Shown here in pieces: positions 52,329 to 60,600 of a stretch of DNA of 64,000 nt. Numbering within the stretch: the stretch's first letter is position 1; each line of letters starts with the position of its first letter. The translations under genes and the position numbers were made by a program. A model generated the notes under the pieces. It made no database searches, was not told where the DNA came from, and worked only from the letters and a program-made list of their open reading frames with translations. The DNA is from JAWLGZ01 sp041690635. GTDB taxonomy: Bacteria > Pseudomonadota > Gammaproteobacteria > Thiohalomonadales > Thiohalomonadaceae. The DNA lies in the NCBI GenBank assembly GCA_041690635.1, contig JAWLGZ010000005.1, forward strand, positions 248,001-312,000. Reading direction: 5' to 3'.

Positions 52329-53021
52329 ATGAGGCGGATTGCGATCGTCGAGGACGAACCGGCGCTGCGGGAGAACTACGCCGACGTGCTGCGCCGCCAT
52401 GGCTACGAGGTGGCCGCCTACCCGGATCGCCGGAGCGCCCTGGAGGCGTGCCGGGGGCGACTGCCGGACCTTGCCCTGATCGATGTCGGGTTGGGCGACG
52501 AGGTGGAGGGGGGGTTCGACCTCTGCCGCGAACTGCGAGCCCTCTCGGCTACGCTGCCCATCGTCTTTCTCACCGCCCGCGATAGCGACCTCGACGCCAT
52601 TTCGGGCCTGCGCCTCGGTGCGGATGATTACCTCACCAAGGATATCTCCACTCCCCACCTCACCGCGCGCATCGCCGCACTGTTCCGGCGCCTGGACGCC
52701 ATCAGCGCGCCGCGTGAGGCGGACAATCGGGTGGAGCGCGGTTCACTGCAACTGGACCTCGATCGGATGTACGCCGCCTGGCGTGGTACACCCGTCGATC
52801 TGACCCTCACCGAATTCTGGATCGTCCATGCGCTGGCGCGCCGCCCCGGTCACGTGAAGTCCCGCGAGCAGTTGATGGAGGAGGCCAACATCGTGGTGGA
52901 CGGCGACACCATCACCTCCCACGTCAAGCGCATCCGCCGCAAGTTCAAGTCGGAGGACGACGCCTTCGCCGCCATCGAGTCGGTCTACGCGCTCGGCTAC
53001 CGCTGGAAGGCGGATGGCTAG
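52329..53021 (+). CDS. pdsR: PdsR: sortase-system response regulator
   Basis: 230 residues. Receiver domain 1-120 with acidic pocket VEDEPALREN, phosphoacceptor D52 and LTKDIS lysine. An OmpR-type winged helix follows (LTEFWIVHALARRPGHVKSR and IVVDGDTITSHVKRIRRKFK). The linker and the D-T-I-T-S-H recognition helix are characteristic of the regulator paired with PdsS. It overlaps pdsS by 8 bases. Targets probably include pdsO, which it faces. Confidence 0.87.
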   Translation: MRRIAIVEDEPALRENYADVLRRHGYEVAAYPDRRSALEACRGRLPDLALIDVGLGDEVEGGFDLCRELRALSATLPIVFLTARDSDLDAISGLRLGADDYLTKDISTPHLTARIAALFRRLDAISAPREADNRVERGSLQLDLDRMYAAWRGTPVDLTLTEFWIVHALARRPGHVKSREQLMEEANIVVDGDTITSHVKRIRRKFKSEDDAFAAIESVYALGYRWKADG

Positions 53022-55089
53022 TCACCGCGGCGGTCCGGGTCTCCGTACCAAGCTGTTCGTTGTCTCCCTGACCCTGCTGGCGGTACCGTGGGCCGCCTAC
53101 CGCTACGTGGGCGAGATGGAGCGGTTCCTGCGCGAAAACCAGGAGCAGACCCTGCTCGCCACCGCGCAGACGGTCGCCGCACTGCTGCGCGACCGACCGG
53201 CCCTGTTCGAGCGCCACTCGGCGCGGCTGGCGGGGGTGGCCGAACAGCACATCCACCCGGTGCGCACCACCGAGGCGGCCCCGATCGTGGACGGCTATCC
53301 GGAGGAGTGGCGCGGGCGACTCGATCTGGCGCGCCGCTTCGAGGCCGGGAGCGTCGCCGTCGATCACCTGAGCGTCCTGCACGGCGAGCACCTCTACCTG
53401 CTCTTTTCCGTCACCGACGACCGCCTGGTCTACCGTGATCCGACCCGGGCCGAACCGGACGGCGACCACCTGATCCTGCATCTGGGTGAGCACGATTACC
53501 TCCTCAGCACCAGCGCCCCCGGCCGGGTGAACGCCTACCGCCTGCGGGCCGACGGCGAGCTGCACTGGGAGCCCTCCGTTCGCGGCGAGTGGCAGGAGAG
53601 CGCCGACGGCTACACGCTGGAGATCCGGCTGCCGCTGGCGCTGGCCGAACAGGGGTTCGGGTTCACGCTGGTGGACGTGGATGAGAGCGACGGTGCCGCC
53701 GCCGGGCGGATCGAGAGCCGCGGCACCCTGCTGCTGCCCGATGCGGCGATCGAACTGCTGCTGCGTGAGATGGGGCGCGGGCTCGGCCGTATCTGGGTGG
53801 TGGACGGCGCCGGGCGCGTGCTGGCGGTGGGCGGGGAGCTGACCGGTGCGCACCGGGAGGAGGGTGAGGGCGCCGGTCTGTTGCTCGAACTGCTCCATCG
53901 GCTGGTGATTACCCCGCCCGGTTTCGATGCGGAGGACCCGACCCGGCGCGCGGTACGGCTGACCGGCGAGGACACCCTCTCCGCTCTGCGGGGGCAGCCG
54001 GCGAGCCGCCGGCGAAGCGGCTCGGACGGCGGCGCGGTGATCGTCTCCGCAAGCTATCCCATTGAGCTGGAGAGCGGTGTTGCCGGCGCCGTGGTAGTGG
54101 AGCAGTCGGCCAACGCGGTACTGGCGGTGCAGAACCGGGCCATTCGCCAGCTCTTCAACACAACCGTGCCTGCCTTCGCCGGGGCGCTGGTGATCCTGCT
54201 GCTGTTCGCCACGCGGCTGTCGCTGCGCGTGCGTCGCCTGCGTGATCAGGCGGAGGCGGCGATCGGACCGGACGGCCGGGTGCGCGGTGCGGTGGCCGAC
54301 ACCCGCTCCGGCGACGAAATCGGTGATCTCTCCCGCGCGGTCTCCGCCATGCTCGGCCGCCTGGGACAGTACAACCGCTACCTGGAGACGATGGCCGGAA
54401 AACTCTCCCATGAACTGCGCACGCCGCTGGCGGTGGTGCGTTCCTCCCTCGACAACCTGGCCTCCGTCGACTCTGAACCGGAGCGGGCGCGCTACCTGGC
54501 GCGGGCGCGGGAGGGGGTGGAGCGGCTGGGCGGTATTCTCTCCCGGCTGAGCGAGGCCACCCGGCTGGAGCAGGCGCTGCGCCAGACCGAACTTGAGACG
54601 CTGCCGCTGGACCAACTGGTGAGGGCCTGCGTGGAGGGTTACCGCATCGCCCATCCCCACGAGCGTTTCGAACTGGAACTGGGAGGGGCGCCGCTCGCGG
54701 TCCGGGCGGCGCCCGATCTGATCGCACAGATGTTCGACAAGCTGGTGGACAACGCCATCGGGTTCCGTGCACCGGGAACGCCTATCCGCATCGGTTTGCG
54801 GCGAAGCGGTGACCACATTCTGCTGTCGGTCGGCAACCAGGGGCCGCTCCTTCCGGCGGAGATGCCCGATCGGCTGTTCGACTCCATGGTATCGGTACGC
54901 GCGCGCAAGGAGGAGCGTCCGCACCTCGGGCTCGGCCTCTATATCGTGCGCCTGATCGCCGACTTCCACGGCGGCGAGGCACGGGCGCGCAACCGGCCGG
55001 CGGGCGACGGTGTCGAGTTTACGATTCGGCTTCCCTGGTCTGAGAGGTCCGGGACGGACCTGTTCAGACCTTACAGCGGGCAGAGGTGA
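53014..55089 (+). CDS. pdsS: PdsS: sortase-system sensor histidine kinase
   Basis: 691 residues. N-terminal helix (TKLFVVSLTLLAVPWAAY) and a conserved segment EMERFLRENQEQTLLATAQ lead into a long periplasmic domain (about 50-380) resembling a CBM9-type carbohydrate-binding fold (IVDGYPEEWRGRLDLARRF; LEIRLPLALAEQGFGFTLVD). A second transmembrane helix near 385, HAMP, HisKA with His466 in KLSHELRTPLAVV, and HATPase_c follow. This layout is typical of the kinase of proteobacterial dedicated sortase systems. Stop overlaps the start of the next gene by one base. Confidence 0.87.
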   Translation: MASHRGGPGLRTKLFVVSLTLLAVPWAAYRYVGEMERFLRENQEQTLLATAQTVAALLRDRPALFERHSARLAGVAEQHIHPVRTTEAAPIVDGYPEEWRGRLDLARRFEAGSVAVDHLSVLHGEHLYLLFSVTDDRLVYRDPTRAEPDGDHLILHLGEHDYLLSTSAPGRVNAYRLRADGELHWEPSVRGEWQESADGYTLEIRLPLALAEQGFGFTLVDVDESDGAAAGRIESRGTLLLPDAAIELLLREMGRGLGRIWVVDGAGRVLAVGGELTGAHREEGEGAGLLLELLHRLVITPPGFDAEDPTRRAVRLTGEDTLSALRGQPASRRRSGSDGGAVIVSASYPIELESGVAGAVVVEQSANAVLAVQNRAIRQLFNTTVPAFAGALVILLLFATRLSLRVRRLRDQAEAAIGPDGRVRGAVADTRSGDEIGDLSRAVSAMLGRLGQYNRYLETMAGKLSHELRTPLAVVRSSLDNLASVDSEPERARYLARAREGVERLGGILSRLSEATRLEQALRQTELETLPLDQLVRACVEGYRIAHPHERFELELGGAPLAVRAAPDLIAQMFDKLVDNAIGFRAPGTPIRIGLRRSGDHILLSVGNQGPLLPAEMPDRLFDSMVSVRARKEERPHLGLGLYIVRLIADFHGGEARARNRPAGDGVEFTIRLPWSERSGTDLFRPYSGQR

Positions 55090-55799
55090 TGGAGAGAGGG
55101 TTCAGCGAGGAAGGGCAGTGGTGCGGGAAGGTGGAGTGCCGGCTCTGCGGGCTGCGCGCCCGTGCGCTGTTCGCCGGACTGTCCGAAGCCGCCCTGGAGA
55201 CGATTGGCGATGCGATCGAAGAGTGCCGACTGCCTGCCGGGGAGTCGATCTACCGGGGCGGTGAACCGGGAGATGCCCTTTTCACCGTTCGCTCGGGGTT
55301 GGTCAAACTGGTTCAGTACCTTCCAGGCGGCGGACGGCGCATCGTGCGGCTGGCGCTGCCGGGCGACGTTCTCGGACTGGAGGCACTGCTTGGCGAGACG
55401 TATCAGCATGACGCGGTAGTCGCCTTCGAGAGCCGTGTCTGCCGGCTGCCGGCGGCCCTGATTCAGCGGCTCTCCGGTGCCGATCCGCGACTGCACGGCG
55501 AGTTGCTGCGCCGTTGGCAGCGGGCGTTGAGCGAGGCGGATGCCTGGCTGACCGAGCTCTCCACCGGGCCGGCCCGCCAGCGGGTCGCGCGGCTGCTGCT
55601 GCGCCTGTCGGACAGCTCCGGTGAAGGGTGCTGTCCGCTGTTCGGAAGGGAGGATATGGCCGCCATGCTGGCGATCACCACCGAAACGGCAAGCCGTACC
55701 GTTGCCGGACTGAAACGGGCCGGGCTCCTGGTGGACGGGCGGGGCGCACGGTCGTTCCGCTGCGACCGCGCCGCCCTGGAGCGTATTGCCGCCGATTGA
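55089..55799 (+). CDS. Crp/Fnr-family regulator, FNR-like
   Basis: 236 residues from ATG 55089 (GTG at 55086 adds one residue). cNMP-binding-like domain 23-140 and HTH with recognition helix TTETASRTVAGLKRAGLLVD; E199-x-x-S202-R203 is the FNR class signature. Cysteines C12, C17, C20 and C118 resemble the four Fe-S ligands of FNR, but the usual fourth N-terminal Cys is missing and spacing differs. An O2- or NO-sensing role is plausible. A candidate binding site is at 55796. Confidence 0.85.
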   Translation: MERGFSEEGQWCGKVECRLCGLRARALFAGLSEAALETIGDAIEECRLPAGESIYRGGEPGDALFTVRSGLVKLVQYLPGGGRRIVRLALPGDVLGLEALLGETYQHDAVVAFESRVCRLPAALIQRLSGADPRLHGELLRRWQRALSEADAWLTELSTGPARQRVARLLLRLSDSSGEGCCPLFGREDMAAMLAITTETASRTVAGLKRAGLLVDGRGARSFRCDRAALERIAAD

Positions 55800-55809
55800 C
55801 GATTTTCAA
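55796..55809. promoter_or_regulatory. Putative FNR box before the SLAC1 gene
   Basis: TTGACGATTTTCAA matches TTGAT-N4-ATCAA in 8 of 10 positions and overlaps the stop of the FNR-like gene. A TACCAT at 55832-55837 would place the start of transcription near 55844, with the box at about -41.5, a class II activator position. No -35 is needed in that case. Confidence 0.5.
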
Positions 55810-55874
55810 TGCGGACCCACCGCTGATTCCTTACCATCGCCCTCGGTCTATGGTGCGAGTGGGGAGGGTAAGGA

Positions 55875-56837
55875 ATGCAGAATCCGCAGGCGCGACTGGC
55901 ACACATGCCGGTCTCATTTTTCGCAGTGGTGATGGGGCTTGCCGGGCTTACCATCGCCTGGGAGGTGGCGGAGCGGCTCCTGCCCATGGGCGAGTGGGTC
56001 AGCTGCGTGCTGCTGCCGGTGAGCGGCACCGTTTTCCTGGTTCTGTCACTGCTCTATGGACTGAAGCTGATCCGGTTTCGTGACGCCGTCGCCGCCGATC
56101 TGCACCATCCGGTCAAACTCAGCTTCTTCCCCGCCTTCTCCATCGGCCTGCTCCTGCTCTCCGTGGCGACGCTCGGACCCGCACCCGTGCTTTCCAAATG
56201 GCTGTGGCTGACGGGTGCCGCCCTGCACCTGGCCTTCACCCTCCACGTGCTCGGTGCCTGGATCAATCACACCCACTTCGAGATCCACCACATGAACCCC
56301 TCCTGGTTCATCCCGGTGGTCGGCAATGTGGTGGTGCCGGTCGCCGGCGTGACGCACGGATTTGTCGAGACCTCGTGGTTCTTCTTCAGCGTGGGCATGC
56401 TGTTCTGGCTGGTGCTGCTGGTGATTGTCCTCTACCGCATCATCTTCCATCCCCCGCTGCCGGAGAAACTGGTGCCGACGCTGTTCATCCTCGTCGCACC
56501 ACCCGCGGTCGGCTTCATCGCCTACACAAAACTGGCCGCAGATCTCGACGCGTTCGCCCGGGTGCTGTACTACTCGGGGCTGTTTCTCACCCTGTTGTTG
56601 TTCACCCAGTTCCGCCGCTTCGCCCGCCTGAAGTTCTTCCTCTCCTGGTGGGCCTACTCCTTTCCCCTGGCGGCAATCACCATAGCCACTTTCCTCATGC
56701 ACGAGCTGTCAGGCGTGCGCGCACTGATGGGGTTGGCGGTGATTCTGCTTGGCATTCTTACCCTGGTCATTGCCGCGTTGATCACGCTCACCGTCGCGTC
56801 CATTCGACGGGGAGAGATCTGCGTGGCGGAGCATTGA
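55875..56837 (+). CDS. SLAC1/TehA-family anion channel
   Basis: 320 residues, ten transmembrane helices in five hairpins. Characteristic segments: LAHMPVSFFAVVMGLAGLTI, LHVLGAWINHTHFEIHHMNP and WFIPVVGNVVVPVAGVTHGF, the TDT/SLAC1 fold of TehA (tellurite-resistance) and plant anion channels. It probably moves small anions such as chloride, sulfite or nitrate; in E. coli TehA the transported ion is uncertain too. Ribosome site AGGGTAAGG. It may be FNR-controlled (see the box upstream). Confidence 0.9.
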   Translation: MQNPQARLAHMPVSFFAVVMGLAGLTIAWEVAERLLPMGEWVSCVLLPVSGTVFLVLSLLYGLKLIRFRDAVAADLHHPVKLSFFPAFSIGLLLLSVATLGPAPVLSKWLWLTGAALHLAFTLHVLGAWINHTHFEIHHMNPSWFIPVVGNVVVPVAGVTHGFVETSWFFFSVGMLFWLVLLVIVLYRIIFHPPLPEKLVPTLFILVAPPAVGFIAYTKLAADLDAFARVLYYSGLFLTLLLFTQFRRFARLKFFLSWWAYSFPLAAITIATFLMHELSGVRALMGLAVILLGILTLVIAALITLTVASIRRGEICVAEH

Positions 56838-56849
56838 GGAGGTTTTCTG

Positions 56850-57305
56850 ATGAAGTCGATCCTGTTTCAGAACAAGTACCCGATAGTTTCTCTGGAGGTC
56901 CCCAAGGATGAGACCTCCTTCACGACGGTGGATGCGATCGTGGAGCACCTGAAGGGCCTTATCGATGCCCATCCGGTCGCGCGCTTCATCGCCACCTTCG
57001 ATCACTACCAGCACACCCGGGACCTTCAGGACGGGGAAATTGCCCCTGACATCCGCGATGCCTGTAACGTGATTTTCTGCTTCGGCACCAAGCTGCCCAA
57101 CCCCGATGTCATGGCGGTTCGGCCGCGCTCCATCGGCGTGACGGAACTGCCGGACCGTTTCGTAATCAACTTCATGGAAGCTCCGATGCCGCCTGCCAAT
57201 GATGCGATGCGGGTGTGGGTCGGGTCGGTCAGAGATCAGCCTGCGGCCAGCTCCGAAGAGGAGGCACTTCCTTGCAGGTTGGAGCGTTCAGGAGAGAGTG
57301 CATGA
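56850..57305 (+). CDS. Conserved hypothetical (DUF6858-like)
   Basis: 151 residues, ribosome site GAGGAGG. It starts MKSILFQNKYPIVSLEVPKD and has HPVARFIATFDHYQHTRDL, a pattern seen in a family of uncharacterised proteins of sulfur and epsilonproteobacteria (I recall DUF6858; not certain). The last 20 residues are disordered. It starts 12 bases after the SLAC1 stop and overlaps the NifX-like start, so all three form one operon. Function unknown. Confidence 0.75.
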   Translation: MKSILFQNKYPIVSLEVPKDETSFTTVDAIVEHLKGLIDAHPVARFIATFDHYQHTRDLQDGEIAPDIRDACNVIFCFGTKLPNPDVMAVRPRSIGVTELPDRFVINFMEAPMPPANDAMRVWVGSVRDQPAASSEEEALPCRLERSGESA

Positions 57306-57661
57306 AAATCGCGGTGACCAGTCAGAACTTCCGCACCATCACCGGTCACGCCGGCAAGAGCCGCCGTTTCCTGGTCTACGAAGTGCCCGAGGATGGCGAA
57401 CCGATGGAGGTGGAGCGTATCGACCTGCCGATGGGCATGGCGTTCCACGATTTTCGGGGCGACGGACCGCATCCGGTGGATATCGCCGACCTGCTCATCA
57501 CCGGCGGCTGCGGCGACGGCTTCCGGCGCCGCCTCGCGGCCCGCGGTGTCCAGGTGGTGGCCACCAGCGAAACCGATCCGGTGGCCGCCGTCCGTGCCGC
57601 CGCCCGCGACGAACCGCTGCCGCCCCCGGCACCGCATGAGCACCACCACCCCCACACCTGA
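57302..57661 (+). CDS. NifX/NafY-like dinitrogenase cofactor-biosynthesis-domain protein
   Basis: 119 residues from ATG 57302 with GGAGAGA ribosome site. A single NifX/NifB-C-like ribonuclease-H fold domain: KIAVTSQNFRTITGHAGKSR, then DIADLLITGGCGDGFRRRLA (C in GGCG) and GVQVVATSETD. The C-terminus is His-rich (HEHHHPHT), suggesting metal binding. Outside nif clusters such proteins are linked to metal or sulfur handling. Here the SLAC1 and DUF neighbours, without nif genes, favour metal/sulfur storage over nitrogen fixation. Confidence 0.85.
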   Translation: MKIAVTSQNFRTITGHAGKSRRFLVYEVPEDGEPMEVERIDLPMGMAFHDFRGDGPHPVDIADLLITGGCGDGFRRRLAARGVQVVATSETDPVAAVRAAARDEPLPPPAPHEHHHPHT

Positions 57662-57741
57662 CAGACGAATGGCAGCAACAAAGGTCCGTTTACCCCAATG
57701 GCGGTGAACGGAAGTTCGAGAACTCCACCCGCTGGTCCATT

Positions 57742-58728
57742 TCAGACCAGCAAGGGAGGGGCGTGGAGGTAGGCGGCCGCCCGCCGCTTCATCTCGATGT
57801 CGTGATAGACATGCTCCGCGTGCTCGGTCGTGATCGCCAGTGCGGAGGCCAGCGCCTGTGGTGAGCGCCGGTTGTTGAACGCCCACAGGGCCAGGTCCAT
57901 TGCCTGGTATGGCAGGGCAAAGTAGAACTCGTCCTGGCCCTGGGGGAGGCTGTAGGTGTCGGTGCTCGGAGGGGCGGTACGGATCTCCCCGGGGATGTCC
58001 AGGTATTCGGCGAGGGCATAGACCTGGCTCTTGTACAGGTGGGCGATGGGCTTGGTATCCGCGGCGCCGTCGCCGTTCTTGACGAAGAATCCCAGTTCGT
58101 ATTCCAGCCGGTTGGGGGTTCCGACCACAGCATAGTTGAGTCGGTCGGCATGGTAGTACTCCATGACCTTGCGAAGCCGCTGTTTGAAATTGGTGCCGGC
58201 AACGATGGCCAGGTAGGCGTCGAGCCCGAGCCGCTTTTCAAAAGTTTCCCCATTGGGCGAGCGGACCACCAGGTTAAAATGGTTGATCGCTCCGCTGGCA
58301 CCTCCCCGGATCACGAGCTTGCTGCGCCAACCGGGACCATAGTCGGGAAATACGCGGCGCATCGCCTCATCGCGCCGCTGGTAGCAGCCCAGCGACTCGA
58401 GCGGCGCGGAGATATCATGCATGTGGCCCCGAACTCCCAGCGTGTCCAGGAGCGTACGCGCCCTCGGGGTGCCCTCGCCGGAGGCATCCCTCTCCGGCAT
58501 CATCAGCGCACAGACCCGCTCCGCACCGACGGCTCGCACGCACAAGGCGGCGCATACGGCACTGTCCACGCCCCCCGATACGCCGAGAACGAAACCGCGG
58601 CGATGAAGCCGGTCGCGTAGCTGGCCGCGCAACGCGCCGGTAATACGGATCACCTCCCGTTCGGGATCCAGCGCTAGCGCATCGTGGGGGACGGGTCGTT
58701 CTGCAATAACATCCGGTGTTGCCGCCAT
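57742..58728 (-). CDS. nadE: NH3-dependent NAD synthase-like ATP pyrophosphatase
   Basis: 328 residues, longer than the usual 275 of NH3-type NadE. P-loop SGGVDS at 51-56 (LGVSGGVDSAVCAAL); other NadE motifs VVGTPNRLEYELGFFVKNGD and KSQVYALAEYLDIP are intact. No glutaminase domain. It could make NAD, but it is last in an operon with a polysaccharide-type acyl ligase, ACP and an asparagine synthase, so a dedicated amidation or adenylation role is possible. Ribosome site GGAGAGAC. Confidence 0.82.
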   Translation of the reverse strand: MAATPDVIAERPVPHDALALDPEREVIRITGALRGQLRDRLHRRGFVLGVSGGVDSAVCAALCVRAVGAERVCALMMPERDASGEGTPRARTLLDTLGVRGHMHDISAPLESLGCYQRRDEAMRRVFPDYGPGWRSKLVIRGGASGAINHFNLVVRSPNGETFEKRLGLDAYLAIVAGTNFKQRLRKVMEYYHADRLNYAVVGTPNRLEYELGFFVKNGDGAADTKPIAHLYKSQVYALAEYLDIPGEIRTAPPSTDTYSLPQGQDEFYFALPYQAMDLALWAFNNRRSPQALASALAITTEHAEHVYHDIEMKRRAAAYLHAPPLLV

Positions 58729-58742
58729 GTATGTCTCTCCGT

Positions 58743-60317
58743 TCAGATTGCGCGGGCAGGGAGTTCCACAGAGGGGAGTCGGCCGATCAGTGCCGTCTTG
58801 TCCACCTTTCCGTTGCCGGTCCGCGGCAGGCTCTCCACCAGTTCGAGCCGCTGCGGTACCGCATGTGGTTCAAGGAGTTCGGTACAGCGGGCACGCAGCG
58901 CTCGCGGCGTCAAGGTCGCCTCGGGCTGAGGCACGATGAAGGCGCAGATGGCGCTGCCCACCACGGGGTCGGGAATGCCTATCACCGCCGCCTGGTGAAC
59001 GCCGTCAATCGAACAGAGTGCGCTCTCCACCTCGGTCGGGCTGACCTTTTCTCCGCGGCTCTTGATGATTTCGTCGCTGCGCGAGACAAAGTAGAGGAAG
59101 CCCTCCTCGTCCACGCGGAACAGGTCATGGGTGCAAAGCACCCGTTCTCCGGGCCAGCGGCCAGGCTGCAGCATCTCTGCGGTCTGAGCCGGTCGGTTCC
59201 AGTAGCCGAGCATCACATGGGGACCGCGCACGTGGAGAATTCCGGTTTCACCCGGGCTGACCGGTGTGCCGTCCTCGCGAAGCACCGACACCGCGGTTCC
59301 GGGGATCGCGACTCCCACCGAGCCGCGCTTTCGGTGCAGCTGTTCGGGAGGCAGATAGCTGACCCGCTTGCATTCGGTCAGTCCATACATGCAGTAGAGT
59401 GCGGCACTGGGAAAGATCCGCGTCAGGCGATCGATGAAGTGGTCGGGGAGTGCCGCTGCGGTGTTGGTCACGGTGGTTACCGAGGGAAAGCGCAACGCCT
59501 TGCGCGAGTCCGCCTCGATTATCATCGAGAACAGGGTTGGTACCGCCGGAACGACGGTCGCCTGCTCGCGCCTGATGGCGTCGAACACCTTGGCCGGAAA
59601 AGCAAATCCCTGCTCCAGGATGAGGGTCGCGCCCAGGTGAATGGCCATCAATAACTGGTAGAGCCCGTAATCGAAGGACAAGGGCAGCACATTGAGTATG
59701 CGATCCGCCTCTCTCAGCCGAAGGTACTCTGCGATGCTCTGGACGGCGAACAACATCGTCTGATGGCTGTGCATCACCCCCTTCGGTTCGCCGCTGCTGC
59801 CCGAGGTGTAGATGAGGGCGGCAAGGTCGGTTGCAATGACGGTGGCCGCCCCTTGGGCTTGCGGGGGTTGGGTTCGCCTGCTCCCTTCACTGCCGTTCAT
59901 CAGACAGGATCCATCCGGACCGCATACCGTCCGCAGGCGGGTACCGGAAAGCCCCTCCGACAGGCGGCCGATGCAGTGCGGCTCCGTAATCAGGGTCCTG
60001 GCACCGCTGTCATCCAGGATGGCGGCGAGTTTCTCCGTCGGGGTCCGGGGATTGACCATCACCAGTACGCCGCCGGCCAGCCAGCAGCCGTAGACGGCCG
60101 TGGCCGCGTCAGTGCTGTTCTCCAAATGGACTGCAATCCGATCGCCCGGCACGATGCCGTCGCTGGCGAGCTGCTCCGCCAGCCGCCTTGCGGCAGAGAG
60201 CAGTCCGACGTAAGTGAGGGAACCGTTGGCGTCCGTAATTGCAACCTTGTCGCGGAGGCGTTCAGCACTGTAGCGGAGTGAGTCCGGCATGAGCCGGTGA
60301 ATCCGCGGTTCAGGCAT
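58743..60317 (-). CDS. Acyl-CoA ligase (AMP-forming), polysaccharide-locus type
   Basis: 524 residues from ATG 60317, which overlaps the ACP gene by 8 bases. ANL-superfamily motifs: LIYTSGSSGEPKGVMHSHQ (P-loop), YGLTECKRVSYLPPEQ, and the C-terminal LPRTGNGKVDKTALIGRL catalytic lysine. This type of ligase beside an ACP and asparagine synthase resembles the exosortase A-associated and similar exopolysaccharide loci. It should load an acyl group on the ACP at 60310. The acid used is unknown. Confidence 0.87.
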   Translation of the reverse strand: MPEPRIHRLMPDSLRYSAERLRDKVAITDANGSLTYVGLLSAARRLAEQLASDGIVPGDRIAVHLENSTDAATAVYGCWLAGGVLVMVNPRTPTEKLAAILDDSGARTLITEPHCIGRLSEGLSGTRLRTVCGPDGSCLMNGSEGSRRTQPPQAQGAATVIATDLAALIYTSGSSGEPKGVMHSHQTMLFAVQSIAEYLRLREADRILNVLPLSFDYGLYQLLMAIHLGATLILEQGFAFPAKVFDAIRREQATVVPAVPTLFSMIIEADSRKALRFPSVTTVTNTAAALPDHFIDRLTRIFPSAALYCMYGLTECKRVSYLPPEQLHRKRGSVGVAIPGTAVSVLREDGTPVSPGETGILHVRGPHVMLGYWNRPAQTAEMLQPGRWPGERVLCTHDLFRVDEEGFLYFVSRSDEIIKSRGEKVSPTEVESALCSIDGVHQAAVIGIPDPVVGSAICAFIVPQPEATLTPRALRARCTELLEPHAVPQRLELVESLPRTGNGKVDKTALIGRLPSVELPARAI

Positions 60318-60600
60318 GACGGGGTTCCTCCAGCACCGAGGCACCGGCAGGAGGTGCGGGGCGCTTGCGCTGAATGAAGGCGCATATTTTGTCGACCGAA
60401 TCCAGGTTCTCCGGAAGCAGTTCGTCATCCTCGACCGTGAACGCAAAGGTCTCTTCGAGAAAGGCGACCAGTTCCAGCACCCCGGTGGAGTCGATGACCC
60501 CGCGCGCGAGCAGGGACTCCCCATTCTCGAGAGCCGACTCGACGTCGGTGAAGAGGAAGCTGTCAAGAATGAAGCGGCGTACCTGTTTTTCGACCGTCAT
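60310..60600 (-). CDS. Acyl carrier protein
   Basis: 96 residues from ATG 60600, ribosome site GGAAGGAG. The 4'-phosphopantetheine Ser is S38 in ARGVIDSTGVLELVAFLEET. The fold starts KQVRRFILDSFLFTDVESAL. It carries the acyl group activated by the following ligase (58743). Its start overlaps the 3' end of asnB by 38 bases, so it is part of the same transcript. Confidence 0.87.
   Translation of the reverse strand: MTVEKQVRRFILDSFLFTDVESALENGESLLARGVIDSTGVLELVAFLEETFAFTVEDDELLPENLDSVDKICAFIQRKRPAPPAGASVLEEPRHA

Noticed and set aside
52945..54969. 674-codon minus-strand frame opposite pdsS
   Set aside because: It mirrors the codon positions of a real kinase gene and has no recognisable motif; no ribosome site.
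57731..57751. GCTGGTC/GACCAGC hairpin at the end of the NAD synthase-like gene
   Set aside because: It overlaps the stop and lacks a T tract; function is not supported.
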